Shown: positions 26,231 through 39,060 of the stretch, in pieces
Numbering within the stretch: the first letter of the stretch is position 1
Layout of the letters: every line of letters begins with the position of its first letter
NCBI GenBank assembly: GCA_004794655.1
Contig: SMMW01000147.1
Location: 1,796,001-1,860,000, forward strand
Direction: 5' to 3'
DNA: 64,000 bases
Source: Marisa cornuarietis
Taxonomy: Eukaryota > Mollusca > Gastropoda > Architaenioglossa > Ampullariidae
Translations under genes and position numbers: made by a program
Notes under the pieces: model-generated
Told to the model about the DNA's origin: nothing
Seen by the model: the letters and a program-made list of their open reading frames with translations, nothing else
Databases searched by the model: none

Positions 26231-28013
26231 GATGATGAATGGTGAGTGGCGGTGTGATACACAGTCATGAAGACGGTAAAACGAATAATAGAGGAAATAA
26301 AAAGTCGGTTCGAAGTCTTTTCGAGACTGGGAGAATAATACTTGGGCTAGTTTGCTCTTTTTACCCGTTAAATGCATCAAGAAATGAAATATGATTTAGT
26401 TTATGTTCGCCAAGGTTCGGGTTTTCTGAGGCTCGGATGCAGTGGTGAGGTTTGGGAAATAAAATGACCTCTGGGTTCTGTGGTTCTTTATACTAGCATC
26501 CCCAAAGAGACGGAAAACAAAGTTTGTCGTTCAATCGCAGGCCAGACATAGAGGCAAGACAAGAAAAGGAAACTTCTCGGTGGCTTTGGGGTAGGAGTAA
26601 AATGCTAGACTACTGTGAAGACGCTGTAGACATATACATTATTCAGACTTTAATCAATGGCGCTGGGCAAGAAGACGTTTAACCTCGTTAACTTGTGACA
26701 ACGAACCCATTTAAACAAAAATATCGCCTTTACAACTGCGGCAACAAGGAAATGACTGTACTTTCAAGACGAATAGTTTTTGTTTTTAAAGAATTAAAGT
26801 ATTGTTGCAGCCAGAGATGGTTGCTGAACAACAGAAAAGTTAGTCTTTTGTCACTGATGCATGCGTCTTCTATAAAACCATTTTGTAGGCTAAATATTAA
26901 ACCATTCGTTTATATCTAAACAAATTTCTGGATTTTATAGCTGTTGATAATTCATTTGCAAGATTTTCTAAATTTTGTCTCCCAGAAATAACATAAAGCT
27001 CTTCTTTACCAGTTCAGGGCCATGTCCGCTGATTCTTATTTTTTAACTTGTCCAATTAAATAAAAAAATCCTGGATACACGATACCATTTGAGCTCAAAT
27101 AGCAAATAAGAGACGAAGTAATAGGAACATATAGTCCTTTTATTTTTAGATTCAAGTTTTCATTATTATTAAGCATTTCTTTGTTGTCGGTAAGACAGTT
27201 GCCGGTTTGAAAATGACCGCAAGTGATATCAGCGCCATTTTGTCCATGTAAAGATTCCCTGTTGCTACACATCACTGCCTAGCACACCAAGAAAAGTTAC
27301 TTTGGCACCCACTTTCTTTGCCGGAAGTCGCAAAGTTGAGATGAAGGTCATAATGCTACCATAAAAATTGTAATGTCATCTCTTTGGCTCTAAATGTTTC
27401 TCTGTTGCCCCCCTAATTGCTGTACTTCTGGTTCTGATGTTGGTCAGTTACGCCGTCTGGCTCTGGGCACCACAGAGACCGACTGACAAAATTTTACATC
27501 GCTGGGCACGAGCCTTGATTACACTCAAAGCTTTACATTAAAGGCATGGCTGACCGCCCTGAAATGTCTTCACTGGCCGTGGAGCCCAGGGTGCTGGCAG
27601 AGCAGTGACTAGTCTGTCTGGCCAAATCGTTACCCTGTAAGTTTTACTGCGGCCACGTTGACAGGCTGGAGCAAGTGGACACCATGACTAGTGCCTCACA
27701 CACACTCAGACATCCCTACTCTGAGATCTATGTGACTGAGGGACAAAAGCGTCTCCGGTACTGTGCTCCAGCAGATCCGCTCCAGGCAGCGGGAGAAGGC
27801 ATTTTCACGTGGAGCTCACGCCATAATATCCATCATGTTCACCACGCACACCCTTGTCTGAGCCATTCTCTGTGTTTCCTGCGCCGATTTGTCTGACCCT
27901 CATCTGGTCAACAGTCGGAAAAAGGACATTTGGTGTAAAAGGTTCTACAGTACTGGATTATGTATTGGTGATCAAAAGAAATACTGACTCGTGAATTCGT
28001 CCACAGGCACCAA
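26231..28013. other. Non-coding sequence, no gene recognised
   Basis: No identifiable gene. A GC-richer patch at about 27440-27900 has open frames on the plus strand, one from 27675 to 27896, without recognisable motifs or paired splice sites. It could hold an exon or a regulatory element. Confidence 0.3.

Positions 28014-28093
<80 letters not shown>
28014..28093. repeat. (CA)n microsatellite with (GAAA)n tail
   Basis: An uninterrupted run of about 80 bp of AC/CA followed by three GAAA copies. It is one of the longest pure dinucleotide runs in the window. Confidence 0.97.
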
Positions 28094-28101
<8 letters not shown>

Positions 28102-28941
28102 GAAAGGCGTCGAAGAAAAGCGCGTGACCTCAGCCTTAAGATCAAAGTTTGAGCAATGTCTTTTGCTGTTTCTACTGCTTATAAAACATCGACAGCATCC
28201 TTTTGTCGTTTTCGCTAAGAAATCAGAGGGCAGCAGTAGGGACACACAGTACACAGTCTAGAGTAGCTTTCAATAGATCAAGATGACAGTAAGCTTGTTT
28301 ACTTGGTTCTCATCGTGACCTCTTTTTTGTGGGGTGTGAGGCCTAATGATTCCCTTGATAAGATATGGACATGCATCGTTTTGATGTTACCATGAAAAAC
28401 AGTCTTAAAAGGGGGTGCAGTCTTGAAGACATATTCCTCTGTGTGTGTGTGTGTGTGTGTGCTTTGACTTAATCTCTATTGAATCGCTTAAGTTACAGAG
28501 TAAACAATATTCAAATAGCTATTCAGGACTTTAACCTACTACTCTGATGTTGATTGTTTACTTCCAACAACTTACGACCCTGCCACCCTGATACACGATT
28601 TTGCTGACTATTTTTATGAAAAGATTTTGGGCACACAAACTCTTGTTTAGTTAACTTCTTTCTAATATGGCGGTAAAAGGTTCTAACCTATTAATAAAAC
28701 TATTACTTTATATTTGTCCTCTCTTCTTTTACGAGTCTCTGGAGACTTGTTTTCTGTTGTAGTTCCCACCACGCTTGTCATCTTAAAATACAACTTAAAA
28801 TGCCAGCCCATTACTCTTCTCTTAAAGTATTTTTATTATTATTATCTTCCTTTGTATTTGAAGAAAGCGGTTAACAAACGATACAAGAATGATGAGCATA
28901 GGGTGGCGAAGATTGATATGCACTTGGGAGAAGGAAGAGAT

Positions 28942-29188
28942 CAGGCGCTGGTTGCACAACATGTTTCTAAACCTTAAAACTCTTCTAAAGAAGCAAAATC
29001 TCCTCTCTGCCATTTAGATGCATTGCACAAGAACATACACAAAATTGTACTGACAGGACGGAAAGTCAGACTTCAACAACTTTATCTTACTTAAAGCAGT
29101 TTTAGTTTTAAAAATTCTAAAGTTGTGGTGTGCACTTTAAGATCTAAAAGATTTTAAAATTAGAAATGTGTTGTGCAACTGGCCCCAG
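28942..29188. mobile_element. MITE copy 3 (inverted relative to copy 2)
   Basis: A 247-bp element with left end CAGGCGCTGGTTGCACAACA and right end (reverse-complemented) CTGGGGCCAGTTGCACAACA. Its interior is the reverse complement of the 15388-15658 copy; for example TGACAGGACGGAAAGTCAGA here corresponds to the complement there. GGAAGAGA occurs just outside both ends (about 28933-28940 and 29188-29195), but the alignment at the left junction is off by a few bases, so I do not claim a target duplication. Confidence 0.85.
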
Positions 29189-29264
29189 GAAGAGAGTGAA
29201 GTGAAAAACACTATTTCAATATATATTCGATTTAGAATTAAGTAACTTCTTTCTTTTTTCTCAG

Positions 29265-29421
29265 CTTACCCAGAAATACAATGACAGCTGTTTCACTGAG
29301 GTAGTGGACAATTTCCTCACCCAGAATCCAGTGAGCAACCAGCAGACTTCAACAGACACTGTTATACATCCATGATCTGATTACTTCCTCTGCCTAGAAA
29401 CAAATCAGTAGTTTCGGACAG
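29265..29421 (+). other. Candidate spliced exon (5' UTR or lncRNA type)
   Basis: The segment follows a strong acceptor (TTCTTTCTTTTTTCTCAG ending at 29264) and ends at a near-consensus donor (GGACAG then GTGAGT at 29422). One frame is open for the first 37 codons (LTQKYNDSCFTEVVDNF at its start) and then meets TGA. The other two frames stop early. That pattern suits a non-coding or 5' UTR exon better than an internal coding exon. It lies on the same strand as the receptor gene, 23 kb upstream. Chance pairing of splice motifs is a real alternative. Confidence 0.3.
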
Positions 29422-32400
29422 GTGAGTGCATCTAATGCCTACACATATCTGATTTTTTAAATAATGGGGAGGGGTTATTAATGTGCTGTCGAAGATTACA
29501 GATTTTATTATCACTATGCTTAGACAACCTCCAGTACTTGTTTCCTTCTTGGTGAGAAAAATACAGATTGTAAGTTGTTTGTTTGTCTGTCTTTGTTTAC
29601 ATTTTTAGGGTAACACCTTTGTTTGATTTTAAATGGCTGCGTTGTATTTCTTTTTAGCAGTTTTATTCCCCTTACACTAGCATCACAAAAATTCAGACCT
29701 CGTGTACAAATATGTATGGTAGTTGTCTTCGTTCGTCTGTTTCCAAAAGCCTTTTTATGTGATCACCCCCTGAATATTTTAAAGTGCCGTGAATCAAATC
29801 GTGTTGTAAACATGCAGGTAGTTTTTAAATCTAAACACACGTGACTACTAGTGTGACGTAAAGTGTTCAACGTTTTATAATGATAACGGCTGAAGCCAAA
29901 GAAACAGAACGTTTTGAGAGTGTTGGGTGGTGTCGACCATCGAGGTGAATGCACCGAGTTCCATTTGCTGACTGCCTGGTGCCGGCTGTACCAAACTGGG
30001 AAACAGGGGGACATCCAAGTCAAAAGTTTATCACTAAAGCTCCCAGTGGCTGAGCCTGCGTCGTGCCTGCAAATTCGGTGGAAATTGAAACTTCACAATA
30101 AATCTGACCGGCAGATGAGAGAGACGGGAGGAGCTGCTGAGGAAGGGTGTTATGAGAGAAAGAATTAGGTCATAGGAAAGAACCTTCTCAGTCTTGAAAT
30201 AATTTACTTCTGACAAGAGTGTTAAAAAGTTTGTTCTCAGACATCGATTTGGCTGTCGATCGTAGACTTGGCGCTCAATGAAAATGCCTGCAGCACTATC
30301 AGGGGGGTCTTCAAAGTCTGGAAGGACCGTTCTACCTCCATAACAGAAGACCTCCCGCGGCAGAGATCACTGAGATCGGCAAATTATCTCCTGGTGACCG
30401 AGCGTTTGGTAATGGTACGTTGCGATTAACGGCTGTCTGTGTGTCACGGGAACGCGTGACAGTATGGGTGTCATCTGGTGACAGTCCCAGTGAAAATGAA
30501 AGTGCCTATTTTCAAACACTAACACCCCAACCCACAGAAAGAGAGAGAAATGATAAGCATACAAGAAACCGCGCTCCTCAAATTCATAGTAATTTTTACA
30601 CTTTAACAAAATAGATAAACGACTGGAAAAGGAAAGAAAGAAGAAGTGGAAGAATAAAAAATGACCAGATGATGATGATGATGATGATGCAAATCCTGAC
30701 ACACAATATATTAAGCATTACTCAGATGAGTAATGCAGTTTAGTACAACATAAGTTTTTTATTCGATCCAGACTAAGGAGAAACTTGTGCTTTTTTTTTA
30801 GCTACATAACTTGATAATCTCTCTTCCCGGCAGGAAAGTCATCCAAATTTCCGGCACCTCCAGAAATACCTGCGGCGTAATACACCCTAGCCGCTGGCTG
30901 TGCGCTGTCCGCCCGGAGGAAGATGCTTTTCCGTTACATTTGTCACGTAGGGAAAAAGAACTGTGGTCTGTGTGAACACCGAAAAAGACTAACATTTACA
31001 TTTGTCACTTGGAGGGGGTAAAAACCGAAACAAGTCTCAAGAGTTTGCTGATGTAGCAGGAGTGGGATGCTGAGAGCCCCTGCAGTGTGAGTGGCGTGCT
31101 TCACTAGACTCGGTGCCAAGAGGAAACGAGGATCCAGCGCTCGACAGACAGAGACTTCCTGTAGCACACAGGTTGGTCAAATGAGTTTATTGGACATTCA
31201 TTACTTTGCAGCCTTGCTGGTTCATTTGTTTACATTTTCTTACAGCAAGTTAAAAAATGAGTTTGCATTGATATTCCAGTCAGCAAAGGGAAGTGGATGA
31301 CTGATAGAAAAATCGACTTTGAGTCAAATAGCACCCGTGACAGCAAAGTGATGAGGTGCTCTGACCGCCGATTTTTTTTTTCTCTTACGTTTTTTTGCGT
31401 CTTCTTGTTTTGCGTCTTCATTCAAACTTTCTTCTCTCTATGAGTGTGAATATAAAAATCTTCATTGTTAATAGAAGTACATCTATTTTGCGATGAATAT
31501 CCGTACTGCATTGATTTAGCCAGTATTTTTGAAACAGAACAATGTTTTCCGACTATGATTTTTTTTGCACATAGCGACTCTCCAGATTTGTTCCAGAAAT
31601 CACTGTACCATTCTACGTCTAGGTTTTCTAATCATCAGAGCACTGGTTGACTCCAATATCAGGGGGCCGTTCAAAATCTTCAAAGACTGAGTTCAGACTT
31701 TCTTTCATATCTCGTCAAAGAATGGTTCGGCTAGAGATTACTTGGTCTTAATCGGCAAGTCTTCAGAAATTGTCAGGACATTGACATTATTGGCGCCTTA
31801 GGAGGTGGTGACAGTAAGTTATGACGCCTTCAGGGTACAATGCAATTTCTTCGGGATTTGTGTGACCTTTTAACTGGTCCTTAAAAATCTTCCATCATCT
31901 GGACCAATCCTGACAAACACAAGGGGACCTGCTCAGTTGTTCTTTTGTCGTTTTGGAAATGACTGCATATGTGAGGTGTGGGGAGGCTTTGATGGTCACT
32001 TTAGAGCTCAGTCATGTAAGCGGTGCGAGTAGAGTAGCATCTCTGAAAGGCATCTGTAGGTCCGAAAATGAGCCAAACTGTCCAAACAGCTACAACACCA
32101 ATACTGCCTTTCGTCGCCTTGATGATTTACATGTTATTTTGTTTTCATTTCTTCTTTTCCTTCTTTTCGCAACAGCTAATGAAGAAATGCGTGTTTAGTA
32201 GGTTTAAGTGCCTGTCTCTTCATCTTCATATTTTTAAATGTGTTTTTCTTTACAAAATGTAAGACAGATTGTAAGAAATTAGTCAAAACTACGAGTGGTG
32301 GCTGTGAGAAAGAGCAAATATTTAATTCTAAAAAATGCCAGTTCATTTATTACTTTTGTTGTACTCAATTGTATGTAAGTATTATACGTAAACATTTTTT

Positions 32401-34389
32401 GTAAACATAGACCTCTATGAACATTTAATAATCTTTGTTTGCCTGTTTTCCTTTGAGCTATTATTTTCCATCATGAATGGTTAGCAATACTTCCTTAATT
32501 AAGGATCGCTGGTAATCTATTTGTCACAAACTATTTTGTATTAGTAACTGGCCTGTCAGTTTATACTTACGACACCATTCATGGCATTAATATTCTACCA
32601 ATGAGACCCTAATATTTAGATTTTCTGACAGATAGCTATAAGTAGTTCTTTCTATGATTTGTAAATTTAATTGGTATAATTGCTCCGTTAGTAATTGTTT
32701 TTGGTAATAATTTACCAGGAATGACATTAAGTTTGTCTTTTTTAAATGGAAAATTATTTTTTGGGCAGCGAAAATTTCTCTTCACTTGTTAGCTTCTGTG
32801 GGTCCCTAATCTGGCCAACAAGCTTCTTTACACCCATATATCATTCGCAAATGCAAAGGGCAAAACGCAAAGCATTTCCGGGACGTTAATAATGGTAAAA
32901 ATAAACACAAATAAAAACAGCAAAACGATTTCCCAGCCTCTACGAAGGCAAAAGATGCCATATATAAACATAAAGACGAACAGACACACAGACCAATATA
33001 ACGGGATAGAAAGGGCCAATGGAAGCCGTAAATTTTCGTGGCGGATTTGCCAGAATCACTCGGTTTAATAGCTGACTTCCTTGTGCCTTTCCAATCACCA
33101 TTTGCTCAGCCCTGGATGGTATAAGAACAAAGATTTACGACATAATGCTATTCAACAAACGTGTACTATAGAGGACCTGAGAAAACCCACCTTCAGGAGA
33201 ACTGGTTTCGCGATGAAATGGGCGCTTGCTTGTCCTTACCAGAAAAAGAATATAATCGATGATAATTTAATAATTTTATTTGGACGAAATCTGCTTGAAA
33301 TAAATGACAAGAATGATGTTTACAGTTTTTATTATCATATTGTTATTTTTACATTTCAAACAAAGGGGGAGTGAGCTGATTAATATAAATGATAGCGGAT
33401 GAGGACTTTTGTGATGAACGTTTTGTCGGCAAAGTGAAAAAAAAACCCAGAATGCCGGCAATAGTGATGTCTACAGCTGTACAGCTGTACTGAAGTATTG
33501 AGGAATGAGTGCAGCTGTAAAGCACACGCACTGACATTCCGATAGAGGCTATGTCCACTATCTGCTCGCTATCCGAAACACGTCTTGTCTTCTTGATGAC
33601 ACCTATGGCTGCTAGTGTTGATCAGTGCCCGTTACGGCTACAAACCCGCATCTTCTTTCTACAGATTAGTTTTGAATAAATCTCGGCTTGTGGAAATCAA
33701 GCCCGATACTACTTGCAATAATACTGTTTATCTTGGGTTTTTTCTGAAAAGTATAGTGATTGATGGCGGGGTGAAGAAACGTTAACTAGGGAGTTTATCA
33801 CTCACCTATTTTCTTCTGATAGTCTTTGATGTAGTGGCTCTATGATTCCATTTGCCATCTACCTTACTCTCTCTCTCTTTTCCCCCTGCATGTGCGCGTG
33901 TGTGTTCGCAAGTGTTATTGCATCTCTGTGTGTGTTGTGTGTGTGTGCGCGCGCGCGCACGTGCGTGTGTGTGTGTGTGTGCGAGTAAAAGTAACCCTGC
34001 TATCCAGATGATGGGTACCTGATCAATCAAGGGAGGCAAAAAAAGGGCTGAAGAATAGGATTATCCCCCGTCTCAACATGCTGTGCCCAAAGCTCGATGA
34101 ACCACTTGCATTTCACTGGTTCGACAGCCATCTTTATAAAAACCGCACCTTTATAAATTATTCAGGCACCAAATAATATGATTTCTCTTTGGTTTGAGTG
34201 ATATGGGAATGCTGATTGCCGACAAGTGTACGAACTGTGTCGTTACTACCTGTACAACCATCTCAATCATTGTCAACAGCCAGTCGGCTGCTGACGTCCT
34301 CATCTTTAAGTCATTGCTGCACGTACTTCAGCTATAGAGATATATACCGTCACTACAGGCAATGTATGAGCAAAGTATTGCAGGTAAAC
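29422..34389. other. Non-coding sequence, no gene recognised
   Basis: No domain-bearing frames. Small items seen are a (GAT)n of about eight copies near 30669-30690, a short hairpin (GCATTACTC, 4-nt loop, GAGTAATGC) at 30715-30736, three CAGCTG E-box cores within about 45 bp near 33474-33520, and a GT/GC alternating purine-pyrimidine tract at about 33925-33984. Confidence 0.35.
33925..33984. repeat. Alternating GT/GC tract
   Basis: GT repeats pass into a CG-rich alternating stretch (GCGCGCGCGCACGTGCG) and back to GT. Alternating purine-pyrimidine sequence of this kind is classical Z-DNA-forming sequence. Confidence 0.85.

Positions 34390-34482
<93 letters not shown>
34390..34482. repeat. (GAT)n microsatellite, 31 copies
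   Basis: A perfect 93-bp trinucleotide run, the longest pure trinucleotide tract here. The associated poly-Asp (+) and poly-Ser or poly-Ile (-) frames have no coding support. Confidence 0.97.
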
Positions 34483-34483
<1 letters not shown>

Positions 34484-36276
34484 CACTCGGTGCAGGGATC
34501 AGTGTGATTGTGGGGGATACAAGCATTCGGATAGCGTGGACGTGTACGATGTTTCTCATGCTGCGCTTCTTGCAGCCAGGTCCAGATGTTAGTACACTGT
34601 GCTGATAGCACTCACAACCATTAAAGTGTCAGGTGTTTTCTAATCAGGGCACCGCAAGTGTGAGGTGTTGGCAGGATTAAGAAACTTAAAATCGATTGGT
34701 TGCACTGGAATTCCAACAGATGTTGCAGAAAAAAGATCAACAGGCAAGTTCTTTGATAAGCATATTTTTGTAAAAGAAGATGTGATTGTGTGATGCTGTC
34801 CTTTGAAAATGAGGCAGCTTTTTAAATAAATTTTGATTTAATGTAGGAACAACCCTGCACAGTTCCCAGAAAGCACTAGAGATTAAATTAATCTTGAGGT
34901 AAGATTACATAATGTTTATTTTGCATGTTTTTAGCTTCCAGAAATAGCAAAAAATATAATCGTTTTTGACAAACAGATTTCCAAGGTCAAGAGTCAACAA
35001 GATGTCATTTGTAACTTGTAGCAGCGCAGTCTCCGGACTGTGTGATGGACGATATGTGGACTGTTGCGAGGAGAGCAACGAGTAGTCATTACACTATGCA
35101 CAGAGCAGTTTGAGGACAAGTAAGGAGAGATTCTATACTGGACGATAATTCTTGAGGTTTTTTTGTCAAGAGTCATTTCTTAATGAGTGATCCTACCTCT
35201 ACAGACTTAAATGGTGGTGGAAGTAACCGGGTGGCAGACTGTTATTAAAAATGTTATTAAAACAGGCAGCGTTGGTCACTACACTCAACCAGCAAGGGGA
35301 TGGGAACAAGATCCACCCACTAAGTAGCTGGTTTGACGACGCCAATGCTTTTTGGACGTCTGCTGACGTCACTGCGTGAAATGATTCAGTTAATAGGCAG
35401 GTGGTTCTCCAGTGGACTCAAAGTGTTCAGAAGCTGAGACATTCTTTGTAGTAGCAACGCCACCTTGATTAGCGAGATCTCCCAGAATTTCTGATACTGA
35501 TGTTAAGTATGATAGATGGTTGGAAATACAGAAGATTTCTGTTTCCCACACATTGCCTATACAGTGTCTAGAACTGTCGAGGGAAATTGCGGCGAGAGGG
35601 CTGAGAAATGAAATAAGAGGTTTTGCCGGACAAATGATGGAAATCACCCGTCGTCGGGACGAAACATGAATCTGTTTAAAAATCATAGAGAGTTCTGGCT
35701 TGAGCCACTTTCAGTGTGATGTTTCATCATTTTTGTCTCACGCAAATCTTTTCTACCGGTTGTGTACCATGGGCAATACCACGTAGTTGGTATTTATGAA
35801 CGTTTGCTGTAAGGAGTCTCTGTACGGTAAAAATTCAGTTCCTCGTGATCTCTTTTTTACAAGAGCTACAAAAGAAAGATTTGGCAAACAGTAACCGTTA
35901 CTGAAGTGCCCCCCCCCGCGCTTGCAACAGAAGTTTGATGCCTAGTCCTACTATTTTACTATTGTGGAGAATCTTAATATCATGATGAAATACGACGTGG
36001 AGTGTATTATTTAGCAATACCACGATGTGACATGTTACAGTTGTGTTTATGTACTATTTAGCAGTAACAAGATGAGACTTATGTTACATTTGTGTTCAAG
36101 AACGAAGACGAAGTTCAGCCTTACACGGAGCTAAACTCAGACGTTGAGTTTTTACCATGAAATCCTGACTGAACCCAAACTAGTTCAGAATCTGCAAATT
36201 CCCAGAAAACGAAAGAAGTCCTTGTGCAAAATTTGTTCTGGATCGGCAAAGCGTGAAGATTTAAACAGCGTACAAC

Positions 36277-36324
<48 letters not shown>

Positions 36325-38021
36325 TAAGCACGCACGCACGTGTTCATTGCTTTTGTTCTTAACAGTGCAACACATCACGTAAACATTCAGTTTTCCGACG
36401 TCTGTGACAAGGCCCTGGACGCTACATTTGACTGATGGCATCTGTTTCTAAAGAAATCTATGACATTGAATTATTCATGTATGCAAATGCTTTGGCATAT
36501 CATTGTCTGATTAATGTTTTTCTGTTTCGATAAACACAGTCTTGATACGTGCACAGCAATGTACACGATTCAGGAGTCGACCGTTATCCTTCAAACCACT
36601 CCTTGCTTTTATCTGCAGGCGACAGAAAACTCTCTTGGAAAAGGACTTTGTCCATTTTGGACTCGAAAGACATCGGAATGTAGCAATAAAGCTCAGTGCT
36701 TCATGCACCTTTTAGTAGACAGCTTTCTCTACCTGCTTGTGTAGCATTTGAATCAGAAATTATGTACATTCTTAAGCCTTTCTTCACAATTATTCACGAC
36801 ACTAAATTGCCTTTTGTCGTTCACAGTTTTATTTACTATTTACAACTAATGAAGACCACCCAAGTACTCATAATAATGCTGCTCCTTATCCTCTACATGG
36901 AGGATGACAGAGATTCATTGCCCGTGAAATTCTCATGTAACTTTAATACTTTATTAATTTGGCATATTTGCTTTTTAGACTTTCAGTTTGGAAGGGTTGT
37001 TGTATTATAGTGGGGTCCAGTATTGGTTAAATTTCCCTGTTGATTCCACCTTTTTATTGCCCGTTCCGACGTTACCACAAATGGTAGAGAGACAAGATGA
37101 TAGGCAACCCAAGCTATTCATAATTTTCCAGAAATAGTCTCCCCTGATAGATCTGCTATAGGATCCACCCGTTTGTCACTGGATGTATTTTTACGGCATC
37201 TTTTTGGTGACAAAGCCTATTTCACATAAGATACGAATCGGCTTCAGACTTTCTGGCGCATTCCCATCAGCAAGTGTCGGATTATGTCGAGCCTGTATAG
37301 GGTCACCTCGGTCAGGATCGTGTCTGCTATGGACATTATAATGGTCCCCCGACAGATTAAACAGTCAGAATTCATTCACTACTTTTTAATCTGAGAGCCA
37401 AATGAGTGTGTTTCTGAAGTTTTCCGATGGCTTTCTTTTTTTCTGCAGGAACTGATAAACAGATCATAACGCCTGACGAGAACACTTCCCTGTAGACCCT
37501 GTCGACCCTGTAGAAGGGTTGTGGGGTGCGATAGACATCGGGTGATCTCCCAGCTTTAGTTCGGTTGAAAATAATCTCGATTTTTTTCATGATATTGATT
37601 GTCGAGATTACTTCTCACTGACCTAACCTTTTACTCTATAAACATGATATTTATTGGTACAACTTTGTTCTCAAACATGTCAAGATGTCAGCAAGCAATC
37701 AAGCGCAAAGAGAATGATCGCAAAGGTCATTGTAAAGCAAAAAGAACTGGTGAAAGTAATAAAAGACAAAAGTAGGTTAGGAAGAGAACGGAACACAAAA
37801 ATGGATGTATGAGTTAACTGTGACTATGCTTGGGGAACAGCCACGCACACAGAACACGGACAGGCATCCTTACAAGTGCACAGTTGCTTCAGAGCCCACC
37901 CAGGAGGGGTGCAAATACCCATTTGAGATCAACAATGCTACAACCTTTCCAAAGTTACGGAAATAAACCTTAATTCTTTCTCCTGTGAGCTATCTTCCTT
38001 TAACATTCCTTTTATCAAAGT
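34483..38021. other. Non-coding sequence, no gene recognised
   Basis: I see no recognisable gene. A (CA)n of about 42 bp lies at 36281-36322. The 98-residue minus-strand frame at 35390-35686 has no domain and no clear splice sites. Confidence 0.35.
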
Positions 38022-38028
38022 TTGTGTG

Positions 38029-38081
<53 letters not shown>
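38022..38081. repeat. (GT)n microsatellite
   Basis: About 60 bp of GT with a single TTTG interruption. Confidence 0.95.
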
Positions 38082-38083
<2 letters not shown>

Positions 38084-38299
38084 TACTTGTAAATAGTTTC
38101 ACTAGTACGTTGCAGACGTCCGTATCCACGTGTAAAAAGTGTTTTAGTTATGTGAACATTTTTATTATATTCTTCTGTATCAAATAAAATGCCGATATTA
38201 AAAAAGTACTTATTATCGACTTGGTTTAAATTCGCTTTAAGACACCAAAACTGAACAGCAGAGAAACTGCGTGTCGCATGAACTGTTTTTAGATAAACA

Positions 38300-38470
38300 T
38301 TCGTTACAAAAGTCGTTATTTCTATTTATATCATTTCCGTTTCATTTAAACGATGTCTTGTAAATGGTTTCTGCAGCTGTTTTCTACATTATGCAAAAGT
38401 CATTTTTTTATATTTGTATCACTTTTGTATCGTTTACTCTATGTCTTGTAAATAGTTCCTAGAGTCACTT
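38300..38470. repeat. Diverged tandem duplication, about 86-bp period
   Basis: Two AT-rich copies share AAAAGTC at one end and ATGTCTTGTAAAT with AGTTCC or GGTTTC at the other. They start near 38308 and 38394. A partial third match (ACTTGTAAATAGTTTC) sits near 38086. Confidence 0.6.
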
Positions 38471-38518
38471 TTAACATCGTTTTTTTTTTCATTGAACTTT
38501 CACTCGCTGTTCCTGCAG

Positions 38519-38716
38519 ACGGCATTCAAAGTGTGTGGACTCGGGGTTTCTACTCGCCCCACCGCTCACTCCCTGGTGATCTGGACAAATCACATCAAAT
38601 GGTCTGTGGCTTTAGCCGCACAGCAGTTTGCGTTTGTTTGGAAGAAGGAGGCTATCCCCATCACACAGACTATCTGCACTTCCTAAACTGGTCCTTTGAT
38701 TATCTCTAATCACAAA
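38519..38716 (+). other. Candidate spliced exon
   Basis: It is preceded by a long pyrimidine tract and CTGTTCCTGCAG (acceptor ending 38518) and followed by CACAAA then GTGAGT (donor at 38717). One frame is open from before the acceptor to a stop at 38684-38686, so the segment is partly open but contains a stop before the donor. It therefore fits a UTR or non-coding exon, or is a chance pairing. It is on the receptor's strand, about 14 kb upstream of the receptor start codon. Confidence 0.25.
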
Positions 38717-39042
38717 GTGAGTGTTCGGCCCCTTTACAGAGGTCAGCCCCCTCCAGTGCTCGCATGAGGCAGACAGCACAGTGATTACCAAACGTCAGGA
38801 CGAGTCTACATCGTGATCCTCTGGACAGTCTTTACTGCGATGCCATGGAGACAAATGCGCTGTCTAAGACCACGGGCACGAAGATCGCTGTCTTCCTGAT
38901 CTCAACGATCATCGATTAGGCGTACGAGACCTTCACTCGGCCCTCGTCACCGTACGAACCCGCCTCGATCTCGCTTACAACCAAAAATCGCCTTAAGTGC
39001 CAGGATTCAAAGAACGGGGAATAAGGGGAGGCTGAGGTATCA

Positions 39043-39060
39043 GGGTGGGGGTGGGTGGGG
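39043..39060 (+). other. G-quadruplex motif
   Basis: GGGTGGGGGTGGGTGGGG: four G-runs of at least three separated by single T loops, the most stable class of predicted quadruplex. Confidence 0.8.

Noticed and set aside
25659..26268. Two 150-165-residue minus-strand open frames rich in His, Thr and Tyr
   Set aside because: They are translations of the 56-60-bp minisatellite; the frame stays open only because several units are 60 bp long, and the peptide simply repeats.
28933..29195. GGAAGAGA on both sides of MITE copy 3 as an 8-bp target duplication
   Set aside because: The left copy is separated from the element's aligned end by extra bases, and the other two copies show no matching 8-bp repeats.
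34216..34611. Poly-Asp (+), poly-Ser and poly-Ile (-) frames
   Set aside because: Pure (GAT)n translation on different frames, with no coding context.
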